Below the pieces are notes generated by a model. That model saw only the letters and a program-made list of their open reading frames with translations. It had not been told where the DNA came from and did no database searches. 64,000 nucleotides of DNA, from NCBI GenBank assembly GCA_022822905.1, contig JAJDYE010000037.1:102859-166858 (forward strand), read 5' to 3'. A program made the translations under genes and the position numbers. Shown here in pieces: positions 1-7,843 of this stretch. This DNA comes from Acidimicrobiia bacterium (GTDB taxonomy: Bacteria > Actinomycetota > Acidimicrobiia > Acidimicrobiales > Bin134). Each line of letters starts with the position of its first letter. The stretch's first letter is position 1.

Positions 1-780
1 GCGCCGACCACCGGAGGGCTGGAGATGGCCGGCGAGGTGGTGGCCGCCGGTCCGGGCTGCCAGCGGTTTTCGACGGGTGACCGGGTCATGGCGGTGGTTC
101 AGGGAGGAGGGCAGGCTGAGTTCTGTGTGGTGGACGAGCTGTTGGCCATGCCGGTGCCCGAGCCGATGGACTGGGAGAGCGCCGGGGGATTTCCCGAGGT
201 GTTCGCCACCGCCCACGACGCCCTGTTCACCCAGGCTGGGCTGGCCATGGGCGAGCGGGTGTGCATCCATGGTGCCGCGGGAGGGGTGGGCGTGGCCGCC
301 GTGCAGCTGGCCGCAGCGGCTGGCGCTCAGGTGACCGCAACTGTGCGCAATCCCGATTCTCGCGGCGCGGTGGCCGAGCTGGTGGCGCACGCCATCGACC
401 CTGCGGACTTCATCGATGCCGGCCCGTTCGACGTGATCCTCGAGCTGGTTGGTGCCCCCAACTGGCCCGCCAACCTGAAAGCCCTGGCCACCGAAGGGCG
501 CATTGTGGTGATCGGCGTGGGCGCGGGGTCAGAGGTCACGCTGAATCTGGCTCTGCTCATGGTCAAGCGGCTCCGGCTCTTTGCCTCCACTCTGCGGCCC
601 CGCCCCCTGGAGCAACGGGCCGCCGTCGCCCGGCAGGTGGAGCACCATGTGCTCCCGTTGGTGGATTCGGGTCGAGTCCGGGTTCCCCTTGCCCGCACCT
701 TCCCTCTGTCTGAAGCGCCTGCGGCCTACGAGTATTTCACCGTCCCCGGCAAGCTCGGCAAGGTTGTGCTCGTTGCCTAA
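1..780 (+). CDS. Quinone oxidoreductase / zinc-type alcohol dehydrogenase family (MDR), 5'-truncated by window edge
   Basis: The reading frame is open from base 1, so the N-terminus lies outside the window; the first in-window ATG at 25 is internal to the family's GroES-like domain (LEMAGEVVAAG matches the usual 'E..G.V...G' strand). A Rossmann motif GAAGGVG lies about 90 visible residues in, typical of NADPH:quinone reductases of the medium-chain dehydrogenase/reductase superfamily. No zinc-ligand Cys cluster is visible, which favours the zinc-independent quinone-reductase branch. The C-terminus (PAAYEYF..GKLGKVVL) is the normal family ending. It probably reduces a quinone or enone with NADPH in the cytosol; the substrate cannot be deduced. 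Confidence 0.85.
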   Translation, partial: APTTGGLEMAGEVVAAGPGCQRFSTGDRVMAVVQGGGQAEFCVVDELLAMPVPEPMDWESAGGFPEVFATAHDALFTQAGLAMGERVCIHGAAGGVGVAAVQLAAAAGAQVTATVRNPDSRGAVAELVAHAIDPADFIDAGPFDVILELVGAPNWPANLKALATEGRIVVIGVGAGSEVTLNLALLMVKRLRLFASTLRPRPLEQRAAVARQVEHHVLPLVDSGRVRVPLARTFPLSEAPAAYEYFTVPGKLGKVVLVA

Positions 781-826
781 CCGACAGGCACCGACTACGT
801 CTGTTTGGCTAATGTGCCGGACACCT

Positions 827-900
827 GCGGGTGTAGTTCAGTGGTAGAACCCCAGCTTCCCAAGCTGATGACGCGAGTTCGATTCTCGTCACCCGCTCCA
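827..900 (+). tRNA. tRNA-Gly (anticodon CCC)
   Basis: A cloverleaf can be drawn. The acceptor stem GCGGGTG (827-833) pairs with CACCCGC (890-896), followed by discriminator T and an encoded CCA (898-900). The D-loop has TAGTTCAGTGGTAGAAC, typical of glycine tRNAs. The anticodon loop TTCCCAA places CCC at 859-861, reading GGG codons. The T-arm carries GTTCGATTC. One C-A mismatch sits at the end of the anticodon stem. The next gene's start codon is only two bases beyond the CCA. Confidence 0.95.
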
Positions 901-902
901 CG

Positions 903-1700
903 ATGACGGGGCAGATCTATTTGGGCACAGTGGCCATTGAGCCGAACCGTTGGGGTTTGGCCGAGCCCGGAGGGCATCCGTTGATCCGGGTGTCCGAGTG
1001 GCTGGCGAATATCGGCGAGGCGGGGTTCGACGGATTGGAGCTGTGGGAGCGCCACGCCCGATCGGTGCCCGATGAGGAACTCGATGCGCTGCTGGCCTCG
1101 GAGATCCCCATAAGAATCCTGAGCTGCTACACCAGTTGGGACGAGCCCGACGATGCCGACCGAGCCGAGACCGCGGCGTGGATAGAGCGAGTAGGTGCAC
1201 AGGGCGTCAAGTTCAACGTGGGCAGCGATCCCGATTCCGTCGCCGATTACACCGAGCGGCTCGGTCGCTTCGAGGCTGAGGTGCCCGACGGCGCCCGGCT
1301 GCTGTGCGAATGCCACTTTGGAACGGTGGCTGAGGATCCCAACGTGGCTCGCGACATGTTCGACTCCATTGCCGACGCCGGCCGGCTAGGAGCCATCGTT
1401 CACGTTCATCCCATGGCCCGAGACGAGTGGTCGGAGCCGTTGAGTGTGCTCGGAGATCGGGTACGCCACGTTCACGTTCAGGTGGCGGAGGTTCCTCAGT
1501 CCACCAGCGCCGCCGAAGTGAGCGAAGTGCTCCGGCCAGCGGCCGAGGCCATAGGCGCCGCATCCCCGACCGCCACCTGGACCATCGAGTTCTCCCACGG
1601 CATGTGGGGCTTCGGCCGCGACGACGCCGAGTTCGACCACCCGGCCTACATCCTTCAGTCCGCCCAACGCGACCTTGCGGCTCTGCGAGCAGCGCTCTAA
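903..1700 (+). CDS. Xylose isomerase-like TIM-barrel protein (sugar phosphate isomerase/epimerase family)
   Basis: The 265-residue product has the pattern of AP_endonuc_2/xylose-isomerase-like barrels. These are an N-terminal strand (QIYLGTVAIEPNRW), the 'IGEAGFDGLELWERHA' segment, a mid-barrel CECHFGT that could supply metal ligands, HVHPMARDEW, and a C-terminal TWTIEFSHG strand. Such proteins are metal-dependent isomerases, epimerases or dehydratases of sugars and related polyols; the substrate is not inferable here. The ATG at 903 begins right at the first barrel strand and lies 2 nt after the tRNA 3' end, so there is no room for a Shine-Dalgarno site outside the tRNA. A processed transcript would be essentially leaderless. 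Confidence 0.7.
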   Translation: MTGQIYLGTVAIEPNRWGLAEPGGHPLIRVSEWLANIGEAGFDGLELWERHARSVPDEELDALLASEIPIRILSCYTSWDEPDDADRAETAAWIERVGAQGVKFNVGSDPDSVADYTERLGRFEAEVPDGARLLCECHFGTVAEDPNVARDMFDSIADAGRLGAIVHVHPMARDEWSEPLSVLGDRVRHVHVQVAEVPQSTSAAEVSEVLRPAAEAIGAASPTATWTIEFSHGMWGFGRDDAEFDHPAYILQSAQRDLAALRAAL

Positions 1701-1721
1701 TTCCCAACCCCGAGGGAACCC

Positions 1722-3035
1722 GTGAAGGGTCTGGGGCGTCAAACAAGTATGGCGAAGCTGATCGGTTTGATTGTCGTGCTCGGCTCTATCGCGCTGGCCT
1801 GCGGTTCGACAGACACGAGGAGAGCATCACCTCCAACCGCGACCCCTGAAGTTTCTTCCACAGCAACCATCGCCCCTGAGCCCGCGGTATCGACCGCGTT
1901 GCCGCTGGCCGTTGCTCGTCTGCCCATTGATCCGGGAGCCCCCGCAAGCGAGTGGGTAGCCGGAGTCAACGCCGCCGGATGGGACTTCCACCGACATCTA
2001 GAGGGCAATGCGGTGTCCAGCCCGATGAGCATTGGCATCGCATTCAGCCTCAGCCGGGCCGGAGCATCGGCTGATTCCGGGGAAGCACTTGACAATATCT
2101 TCGGGTTTCCGGAGATGGGCATCCACAGTGCCGCCAACGCCGTCTCTCTACGATTGGCCGAGGCATCGGCCGAACCCACCACTTTGGAAGTGGCCAATCG
2201 GCTTTTCCCCGATGACGAGTTCTTGCCGCTGTCTGCCTTCATTGACATCGCCTCAGCCCACTACGGAGCGGCCATCCAACCGGTCGACACTGCTGATGCC
2301 GGCAATGCAGCAAACGCCATCAACGGCTGGGTGTCGGAAAGCACCCGCGGGCTTGTTCCCACCATCGTCAATGAGAACTCGGTCAGGAACCAGAAGCTGA
2401 TCTTGGTGAACACCGTCTATCTGAAGGCCGACTGGCTCGTGCCCTTCCTGGCCGACTTCACCCGGGTAGAAGAGTTCACCACCGCCGACGGCCAGCAAGT
2501 GGCGGCGCCGTTCATGCGCGACTACGACCCAGTAGAACGCCGCTTTGTCCGATTCATCCACGCCGATGCGGTGGAGCTCCCCTATCAAGGGGGTGAATTG
2601 GCCATGTGGCTTATCGTCCCCCACGAACTCGTCGGACTAGCCGCGGTCGAGGATTCCCTCAACGCCGAAGCCCTAACTGGGCTGGCCGATATGGCCCAAG
2701 AGGGATTGGTCCACCTCACCATGCCCAAGTGGGAGCAGACCCTTCCGCCCACTGATCTGTTCGAATGGCTCTGTCCGCTCGGATTCTGCGCTGGCGCAGG
2801 TTTCGACGGCATTGCCCCCGGTATCTTCATCACCACCGCCCTCCACGGCGCCAAGGTCATCGTGGACGAGAAGGGCACCGAAGCAGCCGCCGCCACTGCC
2901 GCGGCCTTCGCCGAGTCTGCGCCTCCCGAGCCCGATCTCACCGTTGTGGCCGACCGGCCATTCCTCTGGGCCATAACCCACCAAGAAACCGGCGCACTCC
3001 TGTTCGTCGGCCGACTCGTCAACCCCGAAGCATAA
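1722..3035 (+). CDS. Serpin family lipoprotein (inhibitory serine protease inhibitor)
   Basis: The 437-residue product starts with a short basic segment and a hydrophobic stretch (LIGLIVVLGSIALAC), consistent with a lipoprotein signal and lipidated Cys, followed by a Thr/Ser/Pro-rich linker. The rest is a full serpin fold with SSPMSIGIAFSLSRAGA (helix B region), QKLILVNTVYLKADW (strand 3A) and a C-terminal DRPFLWAITH..TGALLFVGR. The reactive-centre hinge KGTEAAAATA has the small-residue pattern of inhibitory serpins; the scissile bond is near FAESA. It is probably anchored outside the cell against exogenous proteases. GTG at 1722 is chosen because GAGGG lies 5 nt upstream; ATG at 1749 is an alternative that keeps the signal peptide. 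Confidence 0.9.
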   Translation: MKGLGRQTSMAKLIGLIVVLGSIALACGSTDTRRASPPTATPEVSSTATIAPEPAVSTALPLAVARLPIDPGAPASEWVAGVNAAGWDFHRHLEGNAVSSPMSIGIAFSLSRAGASADSGEALDNIFGFPEMGIHSAANAVSLRLAEASAEPTTLEVANRLFPDDEFLPLSAFIDIASAHYGAAIQPVDTADAGNAANAINGWVSESTRGLVPTIVNENSVRNQKLILVNTVYLKADWLVPFLADFTRVEEFTTADGQQVAAPFMRDYDPVERRFVRFIHADAVELPYQGGELAMWLIVPHELVGLAAVEDSLNAEALTGLADMAQEGLVHLTMPKWEQTLPPTDLFEWLCPLGFCAGAGFDGIAPGIFITTALHGAKVIVDEKGTEAAAATAAAFAESAPPEPDLTVVADRPFLWAITHQETGALLFVGRLVNPEA

Positions 3036-3047
3036 GAACAGGGGCAA

Positions 3048-3248
3048 TCAGTAACGGATGGCGCGGCTGGGGCAGAGCGTCTCCGCTTCTTCGACGGCCT
3101 CTCGCTCGGATTCGGGCGGATGTTTGTCGATGACGTGTGAAAGGGCGTCGTCGCCCAGCCGGAACACCCGGGGCGCGACCCGCTCGCAGTAGCCCACCCC
3201 CTGGCACTGAAGGTGGTCGACGGTGACGTGCAGCTGCTCCTCGTTCAT
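3048..3248 (-). CDS. Small ferredoxin (3Fe-4S/4Fe-4S), P450 redox partner
   Basis: The 66-residue ferredoxin has cluster-binding cysteines in CQGVGYC and a distal CPSRA. In the first motif the usual second cysteine position is non-Cys, the signature of [3Fe-4S] ferredoxins that serve actinobacterial P450s. The gene lies 7 nt downstream of, and on the same strand as, the P450 at 3256-4512, so the two are almost certainly co-transcribed. It would pass electrons from an NAD(P)H-dependent ferredoxin reductase to the P450; no reductase gene is nearby. Confidence 0.9.
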   Translation of the reverse strand: MNEEQLHVTVDHLQCQGVGYCERVAPRVFRLGDDALSHVIDKHPPESEREAVEEAETLCPSRAIRY

Positions 3249-3255
3249 GGCTCGC

Positions 3256-4512
3256 CTACAACTTGGTCAGCAGGATCGGGAAGCGGCCGTAGGCGTCGTG
3301 GTGGCTGGCCTCGGTGTAGGCCGGCGGATCGTCGGGGTCGATCTCGATGCCGGCGTCGTAGAGCGCACTGGCGATGTTGACCAGCGTGCCGTCGGTGCCC
3401 TCGTCGTTGTCGGTGCGGGCCGAGAGGCCGGTGACCAGGGTGCGCCCGATACAGATGTGCTCTCCGCCGCCGAAGGTCAAACCCCAGGGCTTCACCGAGC
3501 TGACCTCCCGATAGGGGTTGAACTCTCCGGCATCGGGGCCGAACACATTGGGATCGCGGTTGGCCGGGGTGAACAGGCACGCCACCCGCTCATCGGTGGC
3601 GATGGTCTTGCCGTTGCTCAACGTCACGTCTTCGTTGGCGATCCGCAGCAAGGCAGGGGATGGCAGGTGCAGCCTCAGCGCCTCATGGGCGGCCCGTTTG
3701 ATGTACTCCCGGTCGGTAACTTTGGCTCGATCCTCGGGGTGGGCGTCGAACCACTCGTCGAGGTGGGCGATCAGGTGGGGCACCGAATGGGTGGTGGTCT
3801 GGGTGGCCGCCACCAGGAACAGGCAGGCCTCTCTGATGGGCAGCCCCTCATCCCAGTCGTCGTTCCAATGCAGATAGAGCATGGTGATCAGATCGACGGG
3901 CAGTTCGTCTCTTTCGATCTCGCCTTGGTGGAACTGCTCGATGAGGGCCCGGCGGCGGGCCACCGACGAGGCGAAGAAGTCGCGGTCGAAGTCGTCGCGG
4001 ACCGCCAGGATGCGCCTGATCACCTCATCGTGGTCTTCGGTGGACCACTCAACGGTGGCGCCGGTGCCGAGCTGCTCTACGTACTCCCGGAATGCGGTGG
4101 TGCGCTCGGGGGTGTCCACCCCGTCGATTCCTGTGGTGGCCGCGGCAATGCGGGCCAGCATGGTGCGCAGCAGCACGCAGAGGTCGGCCCGCACGATGCC
4201 GTCGTCGCCCCGGTTATCCCGGCACTCCTCCAGTGTCTTGCCGATAAGCGGAATCAACTCGGTGTGCTCGTAGTACTCGAGTGCGGCCTTGGCGAACAGC
4301 GGGGCCTCCAGCCGGCGGCGTTCGAAGTGCTCGTCGCCGTCGATGGTCAACAGGGAGCGCCCAAAAAACGGCTGGCTTTCCTGATGCGACCCCTGCCGGA
4401 AACTCCGAGACCGCAGAATCTCGTCGATCTCGGCATAGGTGATGAAGTGCTGCAACCCCACAATGTGCGGGGGCGGCGGCATCTCTCGGATGGTGGGCTC
4501 TCGAGTCGGCAC
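3256..4512 (-). CDS. Cytochrome P450
   Basis: The 418-residue soluble bacterial-type P450 has an I-helix with AATQTTTHS in place of the usual AGxDTT, the ExxR motif HEALR, and a haem loop FGGGEHICIG with Cys about residue 354. The sequence after the haem loop (RTDNDEGTDG) is atypical of the L-helix. I start it at GTG 4512 because GGGAGG lies 7 nt upstream; the frame also extends to an ATG at 4554 with no clear ribosome-binding site. It is paired with the ferredoxin just downstream. The substrate is unknown, since the replaced I-helix acid/alcohol pair and active site give no clear hint. Confidence 0.9.
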   Translation of the reverse strand: MPTREPTIREMPPPPHIVGLQHFITYAEIDEILRSRSFRQGSHQESQPFFGRSLLTIDGDEHFERRRLEAPLFAKAALEYYEHTELIPLIGKTLEECRDNRGDDGIVRADLCVLLRTMLARIAAATTGIDGVDTPERTTAFREYVEQLGTGATVEWSTEDHDEVIRRILAVRDDFDRDFFASSVARRRALIEQFHQGEIERDELPVDLITMLYLHWNDDWDEGLPIREACLFLVAATQTTTHSVPHLIAHLDEWFDAHPEDRAKVTDREYIKRAAHEALRLHLPSPALLRIANEDVTLSNGKTIATDERVACLFTPANRDPNVFGPDAGEFNPYREVSSVKPWGLTFGGGEHICIGRTLVTGLSARTDNDEGTDGTLVNIASALYDAGIEIDPDDPPAYTEASHHDAYGRFPILLTKL

Positions 4513-4589
4513 AATTGGACCTCCCGTGCGAAACAGAAGATAGCCGGTGAGCAATCAGGCATCTCTTGGGCTACTAGCGTGCGGAGGGC

Positions 4590-5417
4590 ATGCCGGTGTT
4601 GCTGGGGGCTTTGGCGTCGGGGCTGATCGGCGTTTCCGACTACTTCGGGCGGTATTGCAGTCGGCGCGCCCAGGCCATGACCACGGTGGGCACCGCGTTC
4701 GTGGGCGGGCTGGGCATCACGATGGTGCTGCTAGTGATTGTGCCTAGTGCCATCACTGCCGCCGACTTGCTGCTGGGGGCGGCCTCGGGAGCGCTCATCG
4801 CCATTGCCCTCTCGGCCATGTGGCACAGCTTGGCCGTGTCCTCCTCGGCCATTGCCTCGCCCATCGTGGCCGCCTTCACCTCGTTGGGGCCGCTGGTCTA
4901 CGGACTGGCCATCGGCGAACGCCCCACTCTGGCGGCCAACATTGGCATCGCCGTGGCTGTGGCCGGGCTGCTGTTGGCGGTGATCGTGCCCCAGACCGTG
5001 ACAAACGTCGGCACAGGCATCGCCTACGCCATCCTCGGCGGACTCGCCTTCACCGCAGCCATCGTGCTGTTGGATCGAACCAGCGTGGAAAGCGGCATGT
5101 GGCCCGCTGCCACCCAGCGGGCGGCTGCCCTGGTGTTCATGCTTTTGGTCACCCGGGCTAGGCGCATTCCCCAGATCCTGCCCCGCTCCCTGCGGCTGGC
5201 CGGCCTGGCCGGAGGCATCGCCGGCGGCTTGGGCATGGCGTCCTTCATCGCCGGGGTCCAGCGAGGCCCCGTGGGGGAGGTGTCGGTGGCCGGCTCGCTC
5301 TACCCGGTGGTGACCATCGCCTTAGCAGTGATACTCGACGACGACACCCTGCGCTGGTGGCAGGCCGTCGGCATCGGCGCCGTACTGGCCGGCACCACCC
5401 TGATAACCATCGGTTGA
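4590..5417 (+). CDS. EamA/DMT-family transporter
   Basis: The 275-residue protein is almost wholly hydrophobic, with about ten predicted membrane segments arranged as two similar halves. The second half begins near IAYAILGGLAFTAAIVLLD. The C-terminal GPVGEVSVAGSLYPVVTIALAV..DD.LRWWQAVGIGAVLAGTTLI is the signature ending of EamA-domain drug/metabolite exporters. It is likely a secondary transporter of a small metabolite in the plasma membrane. It is divergent from the P450 operon, with a 77-bp gap. Confidence 0.85.
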   Translation: MPVLLGALASGLIGVSDYFGRYCSRRAQAMTTVGTAFVGGLGITMVLLVIVPSAITAADLLLGAASGALIAIALSAMWHSLAVSSSAIASPIVAAFTSLGPLVYGLAIGERPTLAANIGIAVAVAGLLLAVIVPQTVTNVGTGIAYAILGGLAFTAAIVLLDRTSVESGMWPAATQRAAALVFMLLVTRARRIPQILPRSLRLAGLAGGIAGGLGMASFIAGVQRGPVGEVSVAGSLYPVVTIALAVILDDDTLRWWQAVGIGAVLAGTTLITIG

Positions 5418-5484
5418 GCCGACTGCGGGGGTTCGGGCAACGACCCGTCGTGCGAGGTTGGAATGAAGCCACTAAGTTACGGCG

Positions 5485-5531
5485 CAGCCGGGGAGAGGAG
5501 GACGGGAGGGGGGCATTCCTCTCCCCGGCTG
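5485..5531. terminator. Strong hairpin between convergent genes (likely bidirectional terminator)
   Basis: Bases 5485-5499 (cagccggggagagga) pair perfectly over 15 bp with 5517-5531, leaving a 17-nt loop. It lies between the DMT transporter (+) and the phosphohexomutase (-), which converge here. There is no long T tract on either side, so it is either a high-GC hairpin terminator or an mRNA-stabilising stem. Confidence 0.6.
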
Positions 5532-5575
5532 TGTAATTCATTAAACCGGGATATGGGCTGGAAACGGCGCGTTAT

Positions 5576-6919
5576 TCAGGCGATAAGGGCCTGGACTTCG
5601 GCCACCCGCTGTTGCACCTCGTCGGGGGTGGGGGCCTCGAGGTTTAACCGCAGTAGGGGCTCAGTATTGGAAGGGCGCAGGTTGAACCACCAATCGCCCA
5701 GGTCCACGGTGAGCCCATCGAGCCGGTCTTGGCTGGCATTCGGATAGGTGGCCGCCACCCGCTCGATCACGCTGGCAGCGTCTTCCACCGCGGCATTTAA
5801 CTCTCCCGATGCGGCATAGCGGTCGAAGTCCGACACCAGATCAGACAGGCCCGCCGGGTGGTGGCTGAGCGCTTCCAGCACCATCAGGGCGGCGATCAGG
5901 CCGCTGTCGGCCCGATAGTTGTCCCGGAAGTAGTAGTGGCCTGAGTGCTCCCCTCCGAATATGGCGCCGGTGTCGGCCATGGCTTGCTTGATGATGGAGT
6001 GGCCCACCTGGGTTCGCACCGCCGTGCCACCCGCCTCGGCGATCGCCTCGGGAACAGTCCGGGAGCAGATCAGGTTGTGGATGATGGTGGCGCCGGGTTC
6101 CCGCTCCAAGACCGTGCGGGCGATGATGGCGGTGGTCAGCGACCCCGATACCGGCCGGGCGCTCTCGTCCACCAAGAACATGCGGTCGGCATCGCCGTCG
6201 AAGGCCATCCCCACATCGGCTCCTAGTTGCAGCACTCGGTCTTGGAGGTCTCGTAGGTTCTCGGGCTGGAGAGGGTCGGCCGGGTGGTTGGGGAAGGTGC
6301 CGTCCAACTCGGGATACAGGTGGTCGAGCACGAAGGGAAGCCCCTCGAAGACGGCGGGCACTACGAGGCCGCCCATGCCGTTGGCGGTGTCGGCCACCAC
6401 CAGCAGCGGGGCCAGCGCGTCCACGTCCACGAACGAGCGGACATGGGCGACGTAGTCGCTCAGCAATTCGCGGCTCGTGCGGCTGCCCTTGATAGCTGCC
6501 GGATCAGGGCCGGCGATGGCCATGGCCTTGATGGCCTCCAAGCCAGTGTCGGCGCCGATGGGCGCGGCGCCCGCGCCGCACATCTTGATGCCGTTGTAGC
6601 CCACGGGGTTGTGGGAGGCGGTGAACACCGCTCCGGGCAGATCAAGGTAGCCCGAGGCGTAATAGAGCATGTCGGTGGCGCACAGTCCCACGTCCACCAC
6701 GTCGATGCCGTGGTCCATCGCGCCTTCGCCGAACGCGGCAGAGAACTCTTCGCCCTCGGGGCGCATGTCCCGCCCGACCAGCACCGCGGTAGCCCCCGAT
6801 GAGGCCACGAACCGGGCGAAGGCGCCTCCGATGGCCCGAGCCCCGTCGGCGTCTATTTGATCGCCCACGGTGCCCCGAACGTCGTAGGCTTTGAAGATGG
6901 CGTCGTAGTCGGTGGCCAT
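5576..6919 (-). CDS. Phosphomannomutase/phosphoglucomutase
   Basis: The 447-residue alpha-D-phosphohexomutase interconverts hexose 1- and 6-phosphates for nucleotide-sugar synthesis. All four domain signatures are visible: the phosphoserine loop TASHNPVGYNGIK (Ser about 102), the Mg-binding FDGDADRMF, the sugar-specificity GEHSGHYYF (the GEmSGH type used by mannose/glucose enzymes), and the C-terminal phosphate-binding RPSNTEPLLR. Length and order match ManB/AlgC-type enzymes. It stands alone, without adjacent sugar-nucleotide genes. Confidence 0.93.
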   Translation of the reverse strand: MATDYDAIFKAYDVRGTVGDQIDADGARAIGGAFARFVASSGATAVLVGRDMRPEGEEFSAAFGEGAMDHGIDVVDVGLCATDMLYYASGYLDLPGAVFTASHNPVGYNGIKMCGAGAAPIGADTGLEAIKAMAIAGPDPAAIKGSRTSRELLSDYVAHVRSFVDVDALAPLLVVADTANGMGGLVVPAVFEGLPFVLDHLYPELDGTFPNHPADPLQPENLRDLQDRVLQLGADVGMAFDGDADRMFLVDESARPVSGSLTTAIIARTVLEREPGATIIHNLICSRTVPEAIAEAGGTAVRTQVGHSIIKQAMADTGAIFGGEHSGHYYFRDNYRADSGLIAALMVLEALSHHPAGLSDLVSDFDRYAASGELNAAVEDAASVIERVAATYPNASQDRLDGLTVDLGDWWFNLRPSNTEPLLRLNLEAPTPDEVQQRVAEVQALIA

Positions 6920-6963
6920 TCCGGGCCGGCTAGCGGTCGGGGTGGTTCTGCGGCATCAGGCGG

Positions 6964-7791
6964 CTACTGCTTCTTCAGGTTCTGCTTCATCTCGTCGAGC
7001 TGCATCAAGATGGGATAGCCGCTGACGCTGATGGCGTTGCCGTGGCCGGTGTGGTGGACGTCGAACACCGATTGAAGGGCGGTGTAGTAGCCCTGCACAT
7101 CGAGAGTCTGGTTCACCGCCCGCTTGGCCTGGGCCAAACCGAAGGCGTTGTTCTTGGCGATTTGCGCGGCCAGTTCATGAGTGCGCTCCCAGAGTTGGTC
7201 GCGGGGAACAACCTCCCGGGCAACCCCGATCTGGACGGCTTCTTCGGCCCCCAGCGTGCGCTGGGTGAACAGCAGGTCTTTGGCCCGGCGGGCGCCCAAC
7301 TCCCAAGTGTGGCCGTGGTACTCCACCCCGCCGATGGCCATCAGCACCACCGGGTCGGAGAACTCCACGTCGTCGGCCACCACCAGCAGATCCAGCGGCC
7401 AGATCAGGTTGAGGGCCCCGGCGATGGCCTTGCCCTGGATGGCCCCGATAGTGGGCTTGGGGATGTTGCGCCAGTGCCAGGAGTAGCCCAAATACTTGCG
7501 GGCCTCCCACCGGTAGATCTTGTTTAGCTGCCAGCTGCCGTCGGGCTCGGCCAAAGACACGGCGTCGGGGTCGGGGGCGCCGCCGCCCAGATCGTGGCCC
7601 GCGGAGAAGTGCTTGCCCTCGCCCCGTAGCACGATCACCTTCACGTCGTCGTCGTACTCCGCAGCCAGGAAGTGGTGGTGCAGTTCGTCGAGCATTCGCT
7701 CGTTCTGGGCGTTGGCCTTCTCGGGCCGGGCCAGTGTGATGGTGGCTACCGCGTCAGCGGTCTCGTAATCGACGTATCTGTACTCGCTCAT
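6964..7791 (-). CDS. Enoyl-CoA hydratase/isomerase family protein
   Basis: The 275-residue crotonase-fold protein has the first oxyanion-hole segment KHFSAGHDLGG and a second one around IWPLDLLVVADDVEFSDP. The normal Gly-rich stretch is altered (IQGKAIAGALNL). The C-terminal helical region is normal for the family. Residues corresponding to the two catalytic Glu of hydratases are not obvious (GGVEYHGHTW in the second position), so a different reaction of the superfamily is possible. It is expected to act on a CoA thioester in the cytosol. Confidence 0.85.
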   Translation of the reverse strand: MSEYRYVDYETADAVATITLARPEKANAQNERMLDELHHHFLAAEYDDDVKVIVLRGEGKHFSAGHDLGGGAPDPDAVSLAEPDGSWQLNKIYRWEARKYLGYSWHWRNIPKPTIGAIQGKAIAGALNLIWPLDLLVVADDVEFSDPVVLMAIGGVEYHGHTWELGARRAKDLLFTQRTLGAEEAVQIGVAREVVPRDQLWERTHELAAQIAKNNAFGLAQAKRAVNQTLDVQGYYTALQSVFDVHHTGHGNAISVSGYPILMQLDEMKQNLKKQ

Positions 7792-7843
7792 TAGATGTCC
7801 TTAATCGATGCCTGCAAATGTGGGTTCTACCACGGTCTTGGCG

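Noticed and set aside
3223..4626. Long plus-strand reading frame (467 aa) antisense to the first P450
   Set aside because: It is low-complexity Gly/Val/Arg/His-rich sequence with no family resemblance; it mirrors the P450 codon pattern in high-GC DNA.
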